Source of the DNA: a virus
DNA: 26,431 bases
Virus record (IMG/VR): IMGVR_UViG_3300031162_000506
Location: 1 to 26,431 of that record
Strand: one strand, 5' to 3'
Shown: one piece after another, positions 6,993-14,383 of the stretch
How the letters are laid out: each line of letters begins with the position of its first letter
How positions within the stretch are numbered: position 1 is the first letter of the stretch
The notes under the pieces: generated by a model
Seen by the model: only the letters and a program-made list of their open reading frames with translations
What the model was told of the DNA's origin: nothing
Database searches by the model: none
Position numbers and translations under genes: made by a program

Positions 6993-7757
6993 TTAAAGCA
7001 TTAATGATACTATATCATTATATGATTTCATTTCTTCTAATCCTTTCCTACCCAATAGTTTTTCAATCTTCTTGACTGCCTTTGGATTTGCCTTAGTTTT
7101 CTTTAGTGCACTATATGTTATAGCAACAGCAAGATTAGCATGAGTAGCACCCAACCAAGCAACACTCAACATCCCTCCAGATAAAATACCAGTAGCAAGG
7201 AATAACAACATAGTGTTACCTTGTGGTGATGCAAAATATTCATAGATAGAATAATTGCCAACAAGAGCATCGAACCAGTGACCTATATCCATATCATAGT
7301 TGAAGTTACCAATAAAGGTCATATTCAACCAAGTGTATATAAGGAGTCCTGCAACAACAGGCCCAGTTAGTTTTTTAAGTATTGGGTATTTGTTTAACAC
7401 ATCATCAATCTTCATAGCACCAGACTCGATCTTTTTAAATACCTTTGTCTTATGAAGTTCCTGAAACATTCTTGCTACTTTATCATGAACAAAAGTAGTT
7501 GCATCATTGATTGCCTTTAATATTTTAACTAAAGAGAAACCAAAGTATTTTAATAGTTTGAATACTGCCTTGTCTTTAAACGCACGAACAACATCAATTA
7601 TGGACATTCCCACCTTAGAGATTGTCTTATGTGCTGCACTTATTATACCACCTATCTTACCACGAATAGAAACTTTTGGCAAGGCAATTTCGTTTAAGAG
7701 ATTTTCCTCAAGACAATCAAGGTCATACAGATAGTTTTCGTAAGTGTATTCACGCAT
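6993..7757 (-). CDS. Membrane protein of unknown function, next to M15 peptidase
   Basis: A 254-residue protein. The N-terminal half is amphipathic and Lys-rich; likely membrane segments are near residues 131-151 and 180-203, with a third weaker one near 205-217. Genes of this type beside a peptidoglycan peptidase could encode a holin or a membrane-active virion protein, but no family motif confirms that. L21-N22-E23 near the N-terminus weakly resembles a prohead-protease site, but the following Ile is not typical. It is the last gene of the late minus-strand run. The ATG at 7757 has no good ribosome site. Confidence 0.7.
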   Translation of the reverse strand: MREYTYENYLYDLDCLEENLLNEIALPKVSIRGKIGGIISAAHKTISKVGMSIIDVVRAFKDKAVFKLLKYFGFSLVKILKAINDATTFVHDKVARMFQELHKTKVFKKIESGAMKIDDVLNKYPILKKLTGPVVAGLLIYTWLNMTFIGNFNYDMDIGHWFDALVGNYSIYEYFASPQGNTMLLFLATGILSGGMLSVAWLGATHANLAVAITYSALKKTKANPKAVKKIEKLLGRKGLEEMKSYNDIVSLML

Positions 7758-7768
7758 TTAGATTATTT

Positions 7769-8239
7769 TTATTCCAAGTCCTCTATTGAGATATTCTTGT
7801 AAACAGTCTTGCCTTTTACCTTTGTAGCTGACAGGAAATTTTTACGGTTATCACCTCTCGAATGTGATACATGCACCCATCCGCTATTGGGAATATTCAA
7901 GTCGTGAAACTCAAGTATACATTGATCAAACTCAAGATTTTCTACAATCCATTTAGCAAGTGTTGCATTACTAACACCATGACATTCTATGTCTGCTGCC
8001 TCACCTTTACAGTGTTGACTTGTTGTAGAACCACCGATCTTTTTATTTAGTTCAGGGGAACGATAACCTGATGATATTGTTACACGACCAAAGTGATCAC
8101 GTACAGGTTGTAGTACTTGAATAGCAAGTTCCTTTGCATTTCCAAATTCCTTTGACCCCATAGAGTTATCTATTTCATGTCGTGTCGCGGTTTGACTTTT
8201 AATAAACTCATTGACCGTAAAGTTTCTACTTAGTTTCAT
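7769..8239 (-). CDS. Peptidase M15-type cell wall peptidase (endolysin or virion peptidase)
   Basis: A 156-residue protein of the M15_3 (hedgehog/DD-peptidase) type, which cuts peptide cross-bridges of peptidoglycan. Zinc ligands are visible: H76 and D83 in SQHCKGEAAD, and H123 in GWVHVS; ISSGYRSPELN (55-65) is the usual preceding segment. No signal peptide. Its ATG overlaps the stop of the upstream virion gene (TAATG). Since the gp5 homologue in this window lacks a lysozyme domain, this enzyme may serve entry, lysis or both. Confidence 0.87.
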   Translation of the reverse strand: MKLSRNFTVNEFIKSQTATRHEIDNSMGSKEFGNAKELAIQVLQPVRDHFGRVTISSGYRSPELNKKIGGSTTSQHCKGEAADIECHGVSNATLAKWIVENLEFDQCILEFHDLNIPNSGWVHVSHSRGDNRKNFLSATKVKGKTVYKNISIEDLE

Positions 8240-9573
8240 TAAAACGCATTATGAAATTTTTTATATTGTTCTGGTGTTAGTTTCTTCTTTGCAGATGCAA
8301 ATAGTTTCTTATCCAACACCATTCTTTTCTTTCCATCAGCATCACTCAAATGTCCTACTTTTTCAACGTTGTCTCTAAGTTTGACATATGCCATATGTAA
8401 TTGCAGTTCTTTTATTATAGTAGCACCTTTGATTCTTGCCCCTGTGTGGTTGTTTTGATCTGTAAGTTGTGCAATCTTTTTAACCATTGTGTTGAAGTCT
8501 TTATCTGAGATACCTTCATCAATAGTTTCTTCTTTAGAAAATACAGGTTTACTGATAACACGAATACCTTTAACTGGATCATATTGTAGTTTTAACGCAT
8601 TAGTGATTCCGTCTCTATTCATAATTTGAAGGTCGACCGTTGTTTGATCACCACCAATAGCTGCTAAATTCCACTCAGAACCATATTCTTTCTTAACAAA
8701 TTTAGATATAGCATTATATGCTTTATCGTCCAACATTTCATATTTATCATATTTTTTTTGTTGACGATTACCTTTCCATTTATTATAGAGGTCTGCAATT
8801 TTACCTTCATCAATAGTTTCTTCTTTTGCCATCTTAGTTGCAGTACCATACATAACAGACTTTGCTTTATCACCATACCTCTTTTCAAAACCACTCTTGT
8901 CTTTCTTCATCCCCTTTACATAATCTTCTTTCTTCTTTTCTTCATCACCGGAAAGAGGACGTTCATCAAGTATTTCTTCTTCCTTCATATTGGTTTTACC
9001 AATAATCTTACGTGCTTTGTTGAGAACTCTCTTAGGGTCTATAGGTTGACCATACTTTTTATTAGGTTCACCCACTACACCCATCTTAGGTTGCTTCTTT
9101 GACCAATGGACATTACCATCAGTACCAGCAACGGCAGAACCAGTTGCATTAGTAGGTGCATCTTCTTTAATGTTTTTCTTTAGTTTATCTGCTTCCATTA
9201 TATCTTTAAATGTTTTTCTTTTGTCTGAGTTTTCCATGATAGTTTCCATTTCTTCGTAAATACGTTCTTTAAGATAATTTTCATCATCAATTAGATGAAA
9301 GGGTATAGTCTCACATTCTTTAATAAGGAATAATGCAGCAGCATAACTTGATACCTTTGAATGTAAACCAAATTTAGCAAGCAATCTTTTAATGTTAAAG
9401 ATAAGACGGTTGTACGGATTGTACGCATCTTTTTCTTCTGAACCACTGGGTTTCTTTAACAACTTCCCTTTATCATCAATGATGCCTAATTTAAAAGCAT
9501 CAGTTTCTTCCCACGGAATTGCGAGTCTACGAATAAACTCATAGACTAGATATAGGTCGAGTGCTTTTCCCAT
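8239..9573 (-). CDS. Virion/internal protein with prohead-protease-like sites
   Basis: A 444-residue protein resembling conserved structural proteins of marine T4-like phages; no enzymatic motif. The N-terminal ~130 residues look folded; the middle and C-terminal parts are charged and modular. Three sites fit the T4 gp21 protease pattern (I/L-x-E followed by a small residue, loosely): ILDE204-R, TIDE256-G and TIDE353-G. The last two are within an exact 25-base DNA repeat (8511-8535 and 8802-8826). This suggests a protein cleaved during head maturation. Start overlaps the upstream stop (TAATG) and has AAGGA before it. Confidence 0.75.
   Translation of the reverse strand: MGKALDLYLVYEFIRRLAIPWEETDAFKLGIIDDKGKLLKKPSGSEEKDAYNPYNRLIFNIKRLLAKFGLHSKVSSYAAALFLIKECETIPFHLIDDENYLKERIYEEMETIMENSDKRKTFKDIMEADKLKKNIKEDAPTNATGSAVAGTDGNVHWSKKQPKMGVVGEPNKKYGQPIDPKRVLNKARKIIGKTNMKEEEILDERPLSGDEEKKKEDYVKGMKKDKSGFEKRYGDKAKSVMYGTATKMAKEETIDEGKIADLYNKWKGNRQQKKYDKYEMLDDKAYNAISKFVKKEYGSEWNLAAIGGDQTTVDLQIMNRDGITNALKLQYDPVKGIRVISKPVFSKEETIDEGISDKDFNTMVKKIAQLTDQNNHTGARIKGATIIKELQLHMAYVKLRDNVEKVGHLSDADGKKRMVLDKKLFASAKKKLTPEQYKKFHNAF
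8511..8826 (-). repeat. 25-bp direct repeat encoding KEETIDEG
   Basis: Identical copies at 8511-8535 and 8802-8826 within the internal protein gene. Each encodes KEETIDEG, a candidate cleavage linker, separating segments of about 97 residues. Confidence 0.85.
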
Positions 9574-9995
9574 TAGATATTCCTTAGTGTCTCTACTATG
9601 TTTGTGTCCATCCCAATCATGGAATTGACAATTGCCAAGTTATCTATATTTATAACCTTTTGATCAGGCCAATAACTTAAGAATATAAGGAAGGGTTTTA
9701 GGAATTCTAGGTAGTCGTTCATTTTAAAACAGAGCATGTGTGTACATGCTTCTGGTTCGAATACATTATATAAGACAATCAAGTGGTTAAGAATTAAACG
9801 TTCCTTTAACTCTCCTGTCTCCCTGTACTTCTTAAATAACTTCTTAACATATTTAATTCGTTTCAAATCTTCTTCAAATTCTTCAAACTCTACGCAGTTA
9901 ATATTAGTGTAGTACATCTCTGCGAATAGTAGAAAGTTTTGTTCGTCTACTGGAGAATATATGTCTGAATCATTATCTTTTGTCATTATCAACAT
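9573..9995 (-). CDS. Conserved phage protein of unknown function
   Basis: A 140-residue acidic protein rich in aromatic and hydrophobic residues (LILNHLIVLYNVFEPEACTH near residue 67-86), probably all-helical. It resembles a small conserved late protein of T4-like marine phages, but I cannot name a function. ATG at 9995 is used here; a second ATG three codons on (9986) is equally possible, and neither has a clear ribosome site. Translation is coupled to the downstream 444-residue gene. Confidence 0.7.
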   Translation of the reverse strand: MLIMTKDNDSDIYSPVDEQNFLLFAEMYYTNINCVEFEEFEEDLKRIKYVKKLFKKYRETGELKERLILNHLIVLYNVFEPEACTHMLCFKMNDYLEFLKPFLIFLSYWPDQKVINIDNLAIVNSMIGMDTNIVETLRNI

Positions 9996-10000
9996 TTAAT

Positions 10001-10381
10001 TTACGAATCGAATATACTTAGTGCAACCCTCTTAATGACAGTATTGGAAGTAGCAAGGTACAAATAATTATCATCCCATACCATAGTGCCTTGTTTACCA
10101 GCACCAAACATGGTGGTTGTGTTATTAGAAGTGACACCAGTTTTATCAGCAATCGTTAATTGACTATTCGCAACCGTTAAACGTCCAACAGATGTATTAG
10201 CAGATACAGATAATGTACCTGTGATACTTGTATTGGAAGGAAGATTGCCAAGAAAATTCTTGATTGTTATTCTTTTACTGGTAGGAGTTCCATTTGGATC
10301 ATCTATAACTAGAACCAAGTCCTCTGCTGCTAAAGTAGCAGCAGAGAGAACAGGTAGTTGTGATACTTTAGAATCAGCCAT
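10001..10381 (-). CDS. Small virion structural protein (fibre/decoration-like)
   Basis: A 126-residue protein. The N-terminus (VSQLPVLSAATLAAEDLVLVIDD...KRITIKNFL) is the kind of short adaptor domain found at the start of many phage fibre and virion proteins. The remainder is Ser/Thr/Asn-rich with beta-repeat character (SITGTLSVSANTSVGRLTV). Probably exposed on the particle. It starts four bases after the stop of the preceding structural gene. Confidence 0.7.
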   Translation of the reverse strand: MADSKVSQLPVLSAATLAAEDLVLVIDDPNGTPTSKRITIKNFLGNLPSNTSITGTLSVSANTSVGRLTVANSQLTIADKTGVTSNNTTTMFGAGKQGTMVWDDNYLYLATSNTVIKRVALSIFDS

Positions 10382-10385
10382 CAGG

Positions 10386-11036
10386 TTATACTACTGTAAA
10401 TGTGCCAAGACCGTTAGACGATGCACCTGATATTACAAGGTTAGCAGAGTGTACAGTTGCTTGATCTGGATTATATAAAGGATTACCACCACCAGTTACA
10501 GATATTGATTGTGCATTAACTTGATAAGAACCTGCGACTGCTGCTGGGAAGGTAAATTTCAATGTGTTGTTTGCGTTTAGAACGGTTGTTGCAATACCTG
10601 CTGTACAAGTCGCAACTGCATGTGCACCGTTTACTGTGTTAGCAACTGTGAATGTAAGGTTGTTAGCACCAGCACCACCACTAAATGTGACAGGTGTTGT
10701 GAATACAACATATACGTTTGCCGCAACACCAGCAGTAAATGGTTGAACCTCTGGATATATTTGTGCAATATCTGGGCCACCACCATAGGTGTTTGCTGCA
10801 TATGAGAAACCACCAGCAGGGTGAGCAGCAACAAGGATTTCGTCCTTTGTACGTGCGTTACCATGTGTGTCTGTGAAGTTTTCTCTACGAACCCAACCTA
10901 ATTCGGTTAGGATAACGTTTCTTTTTGATGCGAGTACGTCAGCACTTGAACAAGGTTGACCACCCACGTTAAATTGGTTTGATACATTAGCACCCGCTGA
11001 CTCAGTACCTTCTTTCTTAAATTCCCATTTAGACAT
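10386..11036 (-). CDS. Virion structural protein with Ig-like C-terminal part
   Basis: A 216-residue protein. The N-terminal 75 residues (with GWVRRENFTDTHGNARTKDEILVA) match a conserved segment of marine T4-like virion proteins. From about residue 95 it becomes Ala/Thr/Asn/Gly-rich with alternating hydrophobic residues, which fits an immunoglobulin-like beta sandwich ending in TGGGNPLYNP. May decorate the head or tail. Preceded by late promoter CATAAATA and a TAGGAG ribosome site. Confidence 0.72.
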   Translation of the reverse strand: MSKWEFKKEGTESAGANVSNQFNVGGQPCSSADVLASKRNVILTELGWVRRENFTDTHGNARTKDEILVAAHPAGGFSYAANTYGGGPDIAQIYPEVQPFTAGVAANVYVVFTTPVTFSGGAGANNLTFTVANTVNGAHAVATCTAGIATTVLNANNTLKFTFPAAVAGSYQVNAQSISVTGGGNPLYNPDQATVHSANLVISGASSNGLGTFTVV

Positions 11037-11094
11037 TTGATATTTCTCCTATCGTTTTTCGTCTTTTCAGATTACTCTGCATTATGTATACTAC

Positions 11095-11102
11095 TATTTA
11101 TG
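11095..11102 (-). promoter_or_regulatory. Late promoter CATAAATA
   Basis: Seven of eight match to TATAAATA, next to the stop of the upstream gene; about 58 bases before the ATG at 11036, with a TAGGAG ribosome site between. Confidence 0.6.
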
Positions 11103-12041
11103 TTATCTTTCTGTTTCGGCATTACACGCTTGCATGAACTTTGCTTTGTTGAATCTTGGATTTGATTGTGCAAAAATTTCTGCTGCTACTTCTGCCATTG
11201 AACTACGTTCTGTGCTATTTGATATACGTTTAATACCATTGGCAAACTCTTGAAAGTGTTGACGAGTCATTGCTGCTTCATCAAGAACTTCTTCTGCAAG
11301 ATTCCAACCTTTCTTTTTATATTGATTCCATTCAGTCTTTTTAATTCTTTTAACTTTATGTCCAGATGGTTCAACAACTAACATAGTACCATCATCTTTA
11401 GAACTTGTACCTTCACTAAGTGCTGCCTCTAATTGTTTAGGAGTCGCACCTAACTTTCTAGCACTATTGGCAAGTTTTAACTTTGCCTGAGAACCCTTTG
11501 CCTTTTTAATTTGAGCAAGAACATCCCCAACCTTTTCTTCATTTATCTTTTTTTTAAACTTTAAAGGGTCACCAGATAACTCAGAAGTACCTTGTTTATG
11601 GGTTGCTTTTTCTCCATTCTTTTTATCCTGTGGACGATTATGTTTGTCCATCTCTGCTAACTTCTTACGATGTGCAACAAGTTTTTGAATACCTGTTGAT
11701 TCACTACAAGAACCTTCTTTATCCTCATCTTCATCTTTAGGATCAACTTTTACATCGTCAGGTTTACCACCTTTCTTATAAGGCTTGTCCTCATCCTTTT
11801 CTTCCTTTGCTACTGCCTTTGTGATTGCCTTTCTTTTATTGTGAAGAAATTTATCAGAAGAATCAGAATCACCATCATTGTCGATATCTTTGTCATCACG
11901 GTCATCAAAATCTTTTTTAACTTCATCTTTGTCAACAGAATCAAGTTTCTTTTCATTCATAACCGCAAGAACTGTGTTCAAAAGATCATCAGAAATACCC
12001 ATTGTGTTTTGGTATTCTTTTGTTGTTGTATAATTTTTCAT
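11103..12041 (-). CDS. Acidic internal/virion protein with EF-hand-like loop and protease sites
   Basis: A 312-residue, highly charged protein. Residues 52-66 (DIDNDGDSDSSDKFL) form an EF-hand/dockerin-like calcium loop followed by HNKRKA, a segment common in marine T4-like structural proteins. Two sites fit the T4 gp21 consensus: LSE210-G and LDE255-A. The C-terminal segment after the second site (AAMTRQHFQEFANGIKRI) looks like a small helical domain. Suggests a head core or internal protein that is cut during maturation. Late promoter TATAAATA and AGGA lie upstream. Confidence 0.75.
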   Translation of the reverse strand: MKNYTTTKEYQNTMGISDDLLNTVLAVMNEKKLDSVDKDEVKKDFDDRDDKDIDNDGDSDSSDKFLHNKRKAITKAVAKEEKDEDKPYKKGGKPDDVKVDPKDEDEDKEGSCSESTGIQKLVAHRKKLAEMDKHNRPQDKKNGEKATHKQGTSELSGDPLKFKKKINEEKVGDVLAQIKKAKGSQAKLKLANSARKLGATPKQLEAALSEGTSSKDDGTMLVVEPSGHKVKRIKKTEWNQYKKKGWNLAEEVLDEAAMTRQHFQEFANGIKRISNSTERSSMAEVAAEIFAQSNPRFNKAKFMQACNAETER

Positions 12042-12071
12042 ATTTGTTCCTGTTATTGAGTTAATATAGTC

Positions 12072-12079
12072 TATTTATA
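12072..12079 (-). promoter_or_regulatory. Late promoter TATAAATA
   Basis: Exact match, overlapping the stop codon of the nucleotidylyltransferase gene and about 31 bases before ATG 12041. Confidence 0.7.
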
Positions 12080-13178
12080 AACCAAGTATCTTCGACAATG
12101 CTGGACGCACTGTTCTTTCTGGAATAAGTGTTGCTGGCTTGCTGGTAGTCACTTCCGTTTGTTCGTTCTGATTAGTGTTCAATCTAAATGACTTTAGACG
12201 TTCCTTCTCAGCAACCTTTACTTTTGGAAGTAGTTTCCTTGCTAAAGCAGCAACTTTACCAGAGTGCTTCTCTACAATTTTATCTATTGCCATTTTCTGA
12301 GAAACTGAAAGATTAACGTAATTGGCTCCTACTTTTCCCGCAACTCTTGTACGGACGATCTTGAGTGCGGCCTTTCGTGCACGCTTCTCTAAATTCTCAC
12401 CTGTTGCCATACGTTTTTTTTTCATTTCTCTTTTCTTGGCCATTCTTGGTGCAAGACGTTTCATTGTTCTTGCCCTTTTCTTTCTTGCTTGTAGACTAAG
12501 CACCTCGTTTACTTCATCATAATCTTCTTCTTGCATGTTATCATACATGTCTTGTAATATTTCATCTGATATATAGAAGTCTTTATCTTCTATTATAATA
12601 TCATCTATGTTTTCTTCTACTTCATAATCTTCAAGTAGTTTCTTAAGTTTATTGAATAATTGTTTGCCCTTCACATTATCATGCCCTGCTAATCCTTTAG
12701 GCAATCCCTTATGGAACTTGTCAAAATCATTTGCCTTTGCCAATGCTCTCATCTTGGAAGCAGATAAACCAGAAACACCTTCCGCATCTGGATCACGATC
12801 ACCAGCAGATAGTATTCTTATACTCTTGAATTTATATTCTCTGTTGTTATAGTTATTGAGAAGTCTACGAAATTCTTCCACACGATCAGAACCAACAATC
12901 ATATATACTTCATCAGTATCTTCATTAATCTTTTTAAGAATGTCAATGATTGTTTTACGACCAGACCGTTTAATGACAGACCCAAATGCAATCTGTGCAA
13001 ACCCTAGTTTAGTTCTGTAGTCAAGAGGATTTTTCTTACGGTCTTTGGTGTGTGATAGATAGACACGTGCATCACCCCCAACAGTACGAGCAATTTCATA
13101 AACTTTATTAATAAGTTTTTCGTGCCCGGCTGTCGGTGGGTTCATTCTACCAAATGTGAATACTACTGGTTTAGACAT
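12075..13178 (-). CDS. NMNAT/cytidylyltransferase-like enzyme fused to a basic phage domain
   Basis: A 367-residue, two-part protein. Residues 1-160 are a nucleotidylyltransferase fold: TAGH at 16-19 (the T/HxGH nucleotide site), VGSDRVEEF at 95-103 and GLSASKMR at 137-144 (the ISSTxxR-like motif). This family joins a nucleotide to a phosphorylated partner (for example NAD synthesis), but the substrate is not evident. After an acidic linker, residues from about 225 form a Lys/Arg-rich domain (SLQARKKRARTMKRL to KERLKSF) seen in many marine T4-like virion proteins, likely binding DNA or the head interior. It overlaps the upstream gene by eight bases. Confidence 0.82.
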   Translation of the reverse strand: MSKPVVFTFGRMNPPTAGHEKLINKVYEIARTVGGDARVYLSHTKDRKKNPLDYRTKLGFAQIAFGSVIKRSGRKTIIDILKKINEDTDEVYMIVGSDRVEEFRRLLNNYNNREYKFKSIRILSAGDRDPDAEGVSGLSASKMRALAKANDFDKFHKGLPKGLAGHDNVKGKQLFNKLKKLLEDYEVEENIDDIIIEDKDFYISDEILQDMYDNMQEEDYDEVNEVLSLQARKKRARTMKRLAPRMAKKREMKKKRMATGENLEKRARKAALKIVRTRVAGKVGANYVNLSVSQKMAIDKIVEKHSGKVAALARKLLPKVKVAEKERLKSFRLNTNQNEQTEVTTSKPATLIPERTVRPALSKILGL

Positions 13179-13743
13179 TTTTAGTTTCTATTGCGAATAA
13201 TTTTGAATGTATTTTAGATGCTTCGTTATATAACTTCTTAACTTCTGGATTGCTAGACTTTTGTATAGCAGTAAGTGCCACAACATATTGTCTGCGAATT
13301 TTTGTCACTTCTGAATCAATACCTTCCTTGACAACCCCTGCTTTCTTCAAAGCACTGTGCATACCTGTCTTTGATTTTTCTTTGGGTGATGCAATAGTAA
13401 TACGTTCCCCTTTCTTTAACTTCTTTAATAAAGTTCTAAGGTGTCTGCGTTTTTCAATTTGCTTTGGGTGCATACCTGCTTTTACTAGCATTTGATTATG
13501 TGCAGACTCCATACCAGACTTAAAATCTTTTGCCGTGAACTTCTTCCAATCTGTACGAGGACGCATACCGTTACCTTCCTTGTAGAAATCAGAATACATT
13601 GATCTCATTGCATCGGTTGCAATTTCATTATCCTTATAGTTCTTTTTGCCGTTTAGGTAATCTTCTGCTGCTTGCCATTGTTTACCGTATTCTGGATCAG
13701 CAAAGCTTTCTCCAAGTCCTAATATTTGTTTTATTGTTTTCAT
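13171..13743 (-). CDS. Basic protein with capsid-targeting-like N-terminus
   Basis: A 190-residue basic protein of unknown function. The start MKTIKQILGLGES resembles the T4 internal-protein targeting peptide MKTYQEFIAEA, with a possible protease site at LGE12-S13; VKEG occurs again near residue 138. The centre (KKLKKGERITIASP) is strongly basic. No catalytic motif found. ATG 13743 lies five bases after GATAAATA, a near late-promoter match, so its transcript could be leaderless. It overlaps the next gene, the nucleotidylyltransferase, suggesting joint expression. Confidence 0.72.
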   Translation of the reverse strand: MKTIKQILGLGESFADPEYGKQWQAAEDYLNGKKNYKDNEIATDAMRSMYSDFYKEGNGMRPRTDWKKFTAKDFKSGMESAHNQMLVKAGMHPKQIEKRRHLRTLLKKLKKGERITIASPKEKSKTGMHSALKKAGVVKEGIDSEVTKIRRQYVVALTAIQKSSNPEVKKLYNEASKIHSKLFAIETKNV

Positions 13744-13748
13744 AGTTC

Positions 13749-13756
13749 TATTTATC
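13749..13756 (-). promoter_or_regulatory. Candidate late promoter GATAAATA
   Basis: Seven of eight match to TATAAATA, followed by five bases (GAACT) and ATG 13743. Confidence 0.5.
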
Positions 13757-13759
13757 CTT

Positions 13760-14383
13760 TTACGTCTTTACTGTTTTGACAGTTCCGTCTAATTTGGCAA
13801 AATATGCCTCGAACGTTATATCTGGAAATGATTTTTGAAGTTTTAAAAATACTTTTAAGTTTTCTAGGTTGTCATCAAATAACCTCACTCTACTAAACTT
13901 ACCAGTGTTTAAATAATTTCTAATGATGATTGATTTCTTTGCGGCAGTTCCAGATACATCTGAAATTTTACCAGCACGTTCAACACGTATTTGATCAATG
14001 TCTAATCCATGCTTTCTGAATGTTTGAAGAAATAATTTCTTATCATCAAAGTCACCCCTTGCGGTGACAACTATGATTTTACTATTAGGTTTGTTGGCAA
14101 TGTTCTTTAACATTGCTTTTGCTTTTGCTAACATCTTCCTGATGGGTTTTGACTCATCGTGGAATTTCTTTGAACTTTTAAATTCCCCAAAGTCATACTT
14201 CTCCCCAGACTTTAATTTGTATTCATTATATTCTGCACTGGTAAGTGTCTTTATAACTTTACCATCTTTCAATACCTTAATGACAGCGGTAGTGTGAAAC
14301 AGGGTATCGTCTATATCAAATACAGTAAGACCATTATCTTCTGCTTCTGACATAAACTCTTTGAATGATTTTAGGCTTTCCAT
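13760..14383 (-). CDS. HAD-superfamily phosphatase
   Basis: A 207-residue protein with all HAD motifs: motif I VFDIDDTLFH with nucleophile D23 and acid D25, motif II T107 in VVTARGD, motif III K149/K150, motif IV FDD at 169-171. HAD enzymes of this kind remove phosphates; the neighbourhood of nucleotidyl-transfer enzymes suggests a polynucleotide or nucleotide 3'-phosphatase, by inference. N-terminal MESLKSFKEFMSEAE resembles a capsid-targeting leader with possible cleavage at MSE13-A14. Its ATG lies within the end of the ligase-like gene (13-base overlap). Confidence 0.88.
   Translation of the reverse strand: MESLKSFKEFMSEAEDNGLTVFDIDDTLFHTTAVIKVLKDGKVIKTLTSAEYNEYKLKSGEKYDFGEFKSSKKFHDESKPIRKMLAKAKAMLKNIANKPNSKIIVVTARGDFDDKKLFLQTFRKHGLDIDQIRVERAGKISDVSGTAAKKSIIIRNYLNTGKFSRVRLFDDNLENLKVFLKLQKSFPDITFEAYFAKLDGTVKTVKT

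Noticed and set aside
7002-7020. 8-bp AT-rich hairpin TAATGATA-CTA-TATCATTA considered as terminator
   Set aside because: Very weak stem, lies at the end of a coding region and has no T-run after it on the minus strand.
7736-7745. TTTCGTAAGT, part of the conserved 22-bp promoter box
   Set aside because: Only 10 bases match, inside coding sequence, and no -35/-10 pair at the right distance.
8758-9102. 114-codon plus-strand ORF opposite the 444-residue virion gene
   Set aside because: Phe/Ile-rich composition expected from antisense of Lys-rich coding; no start signal.
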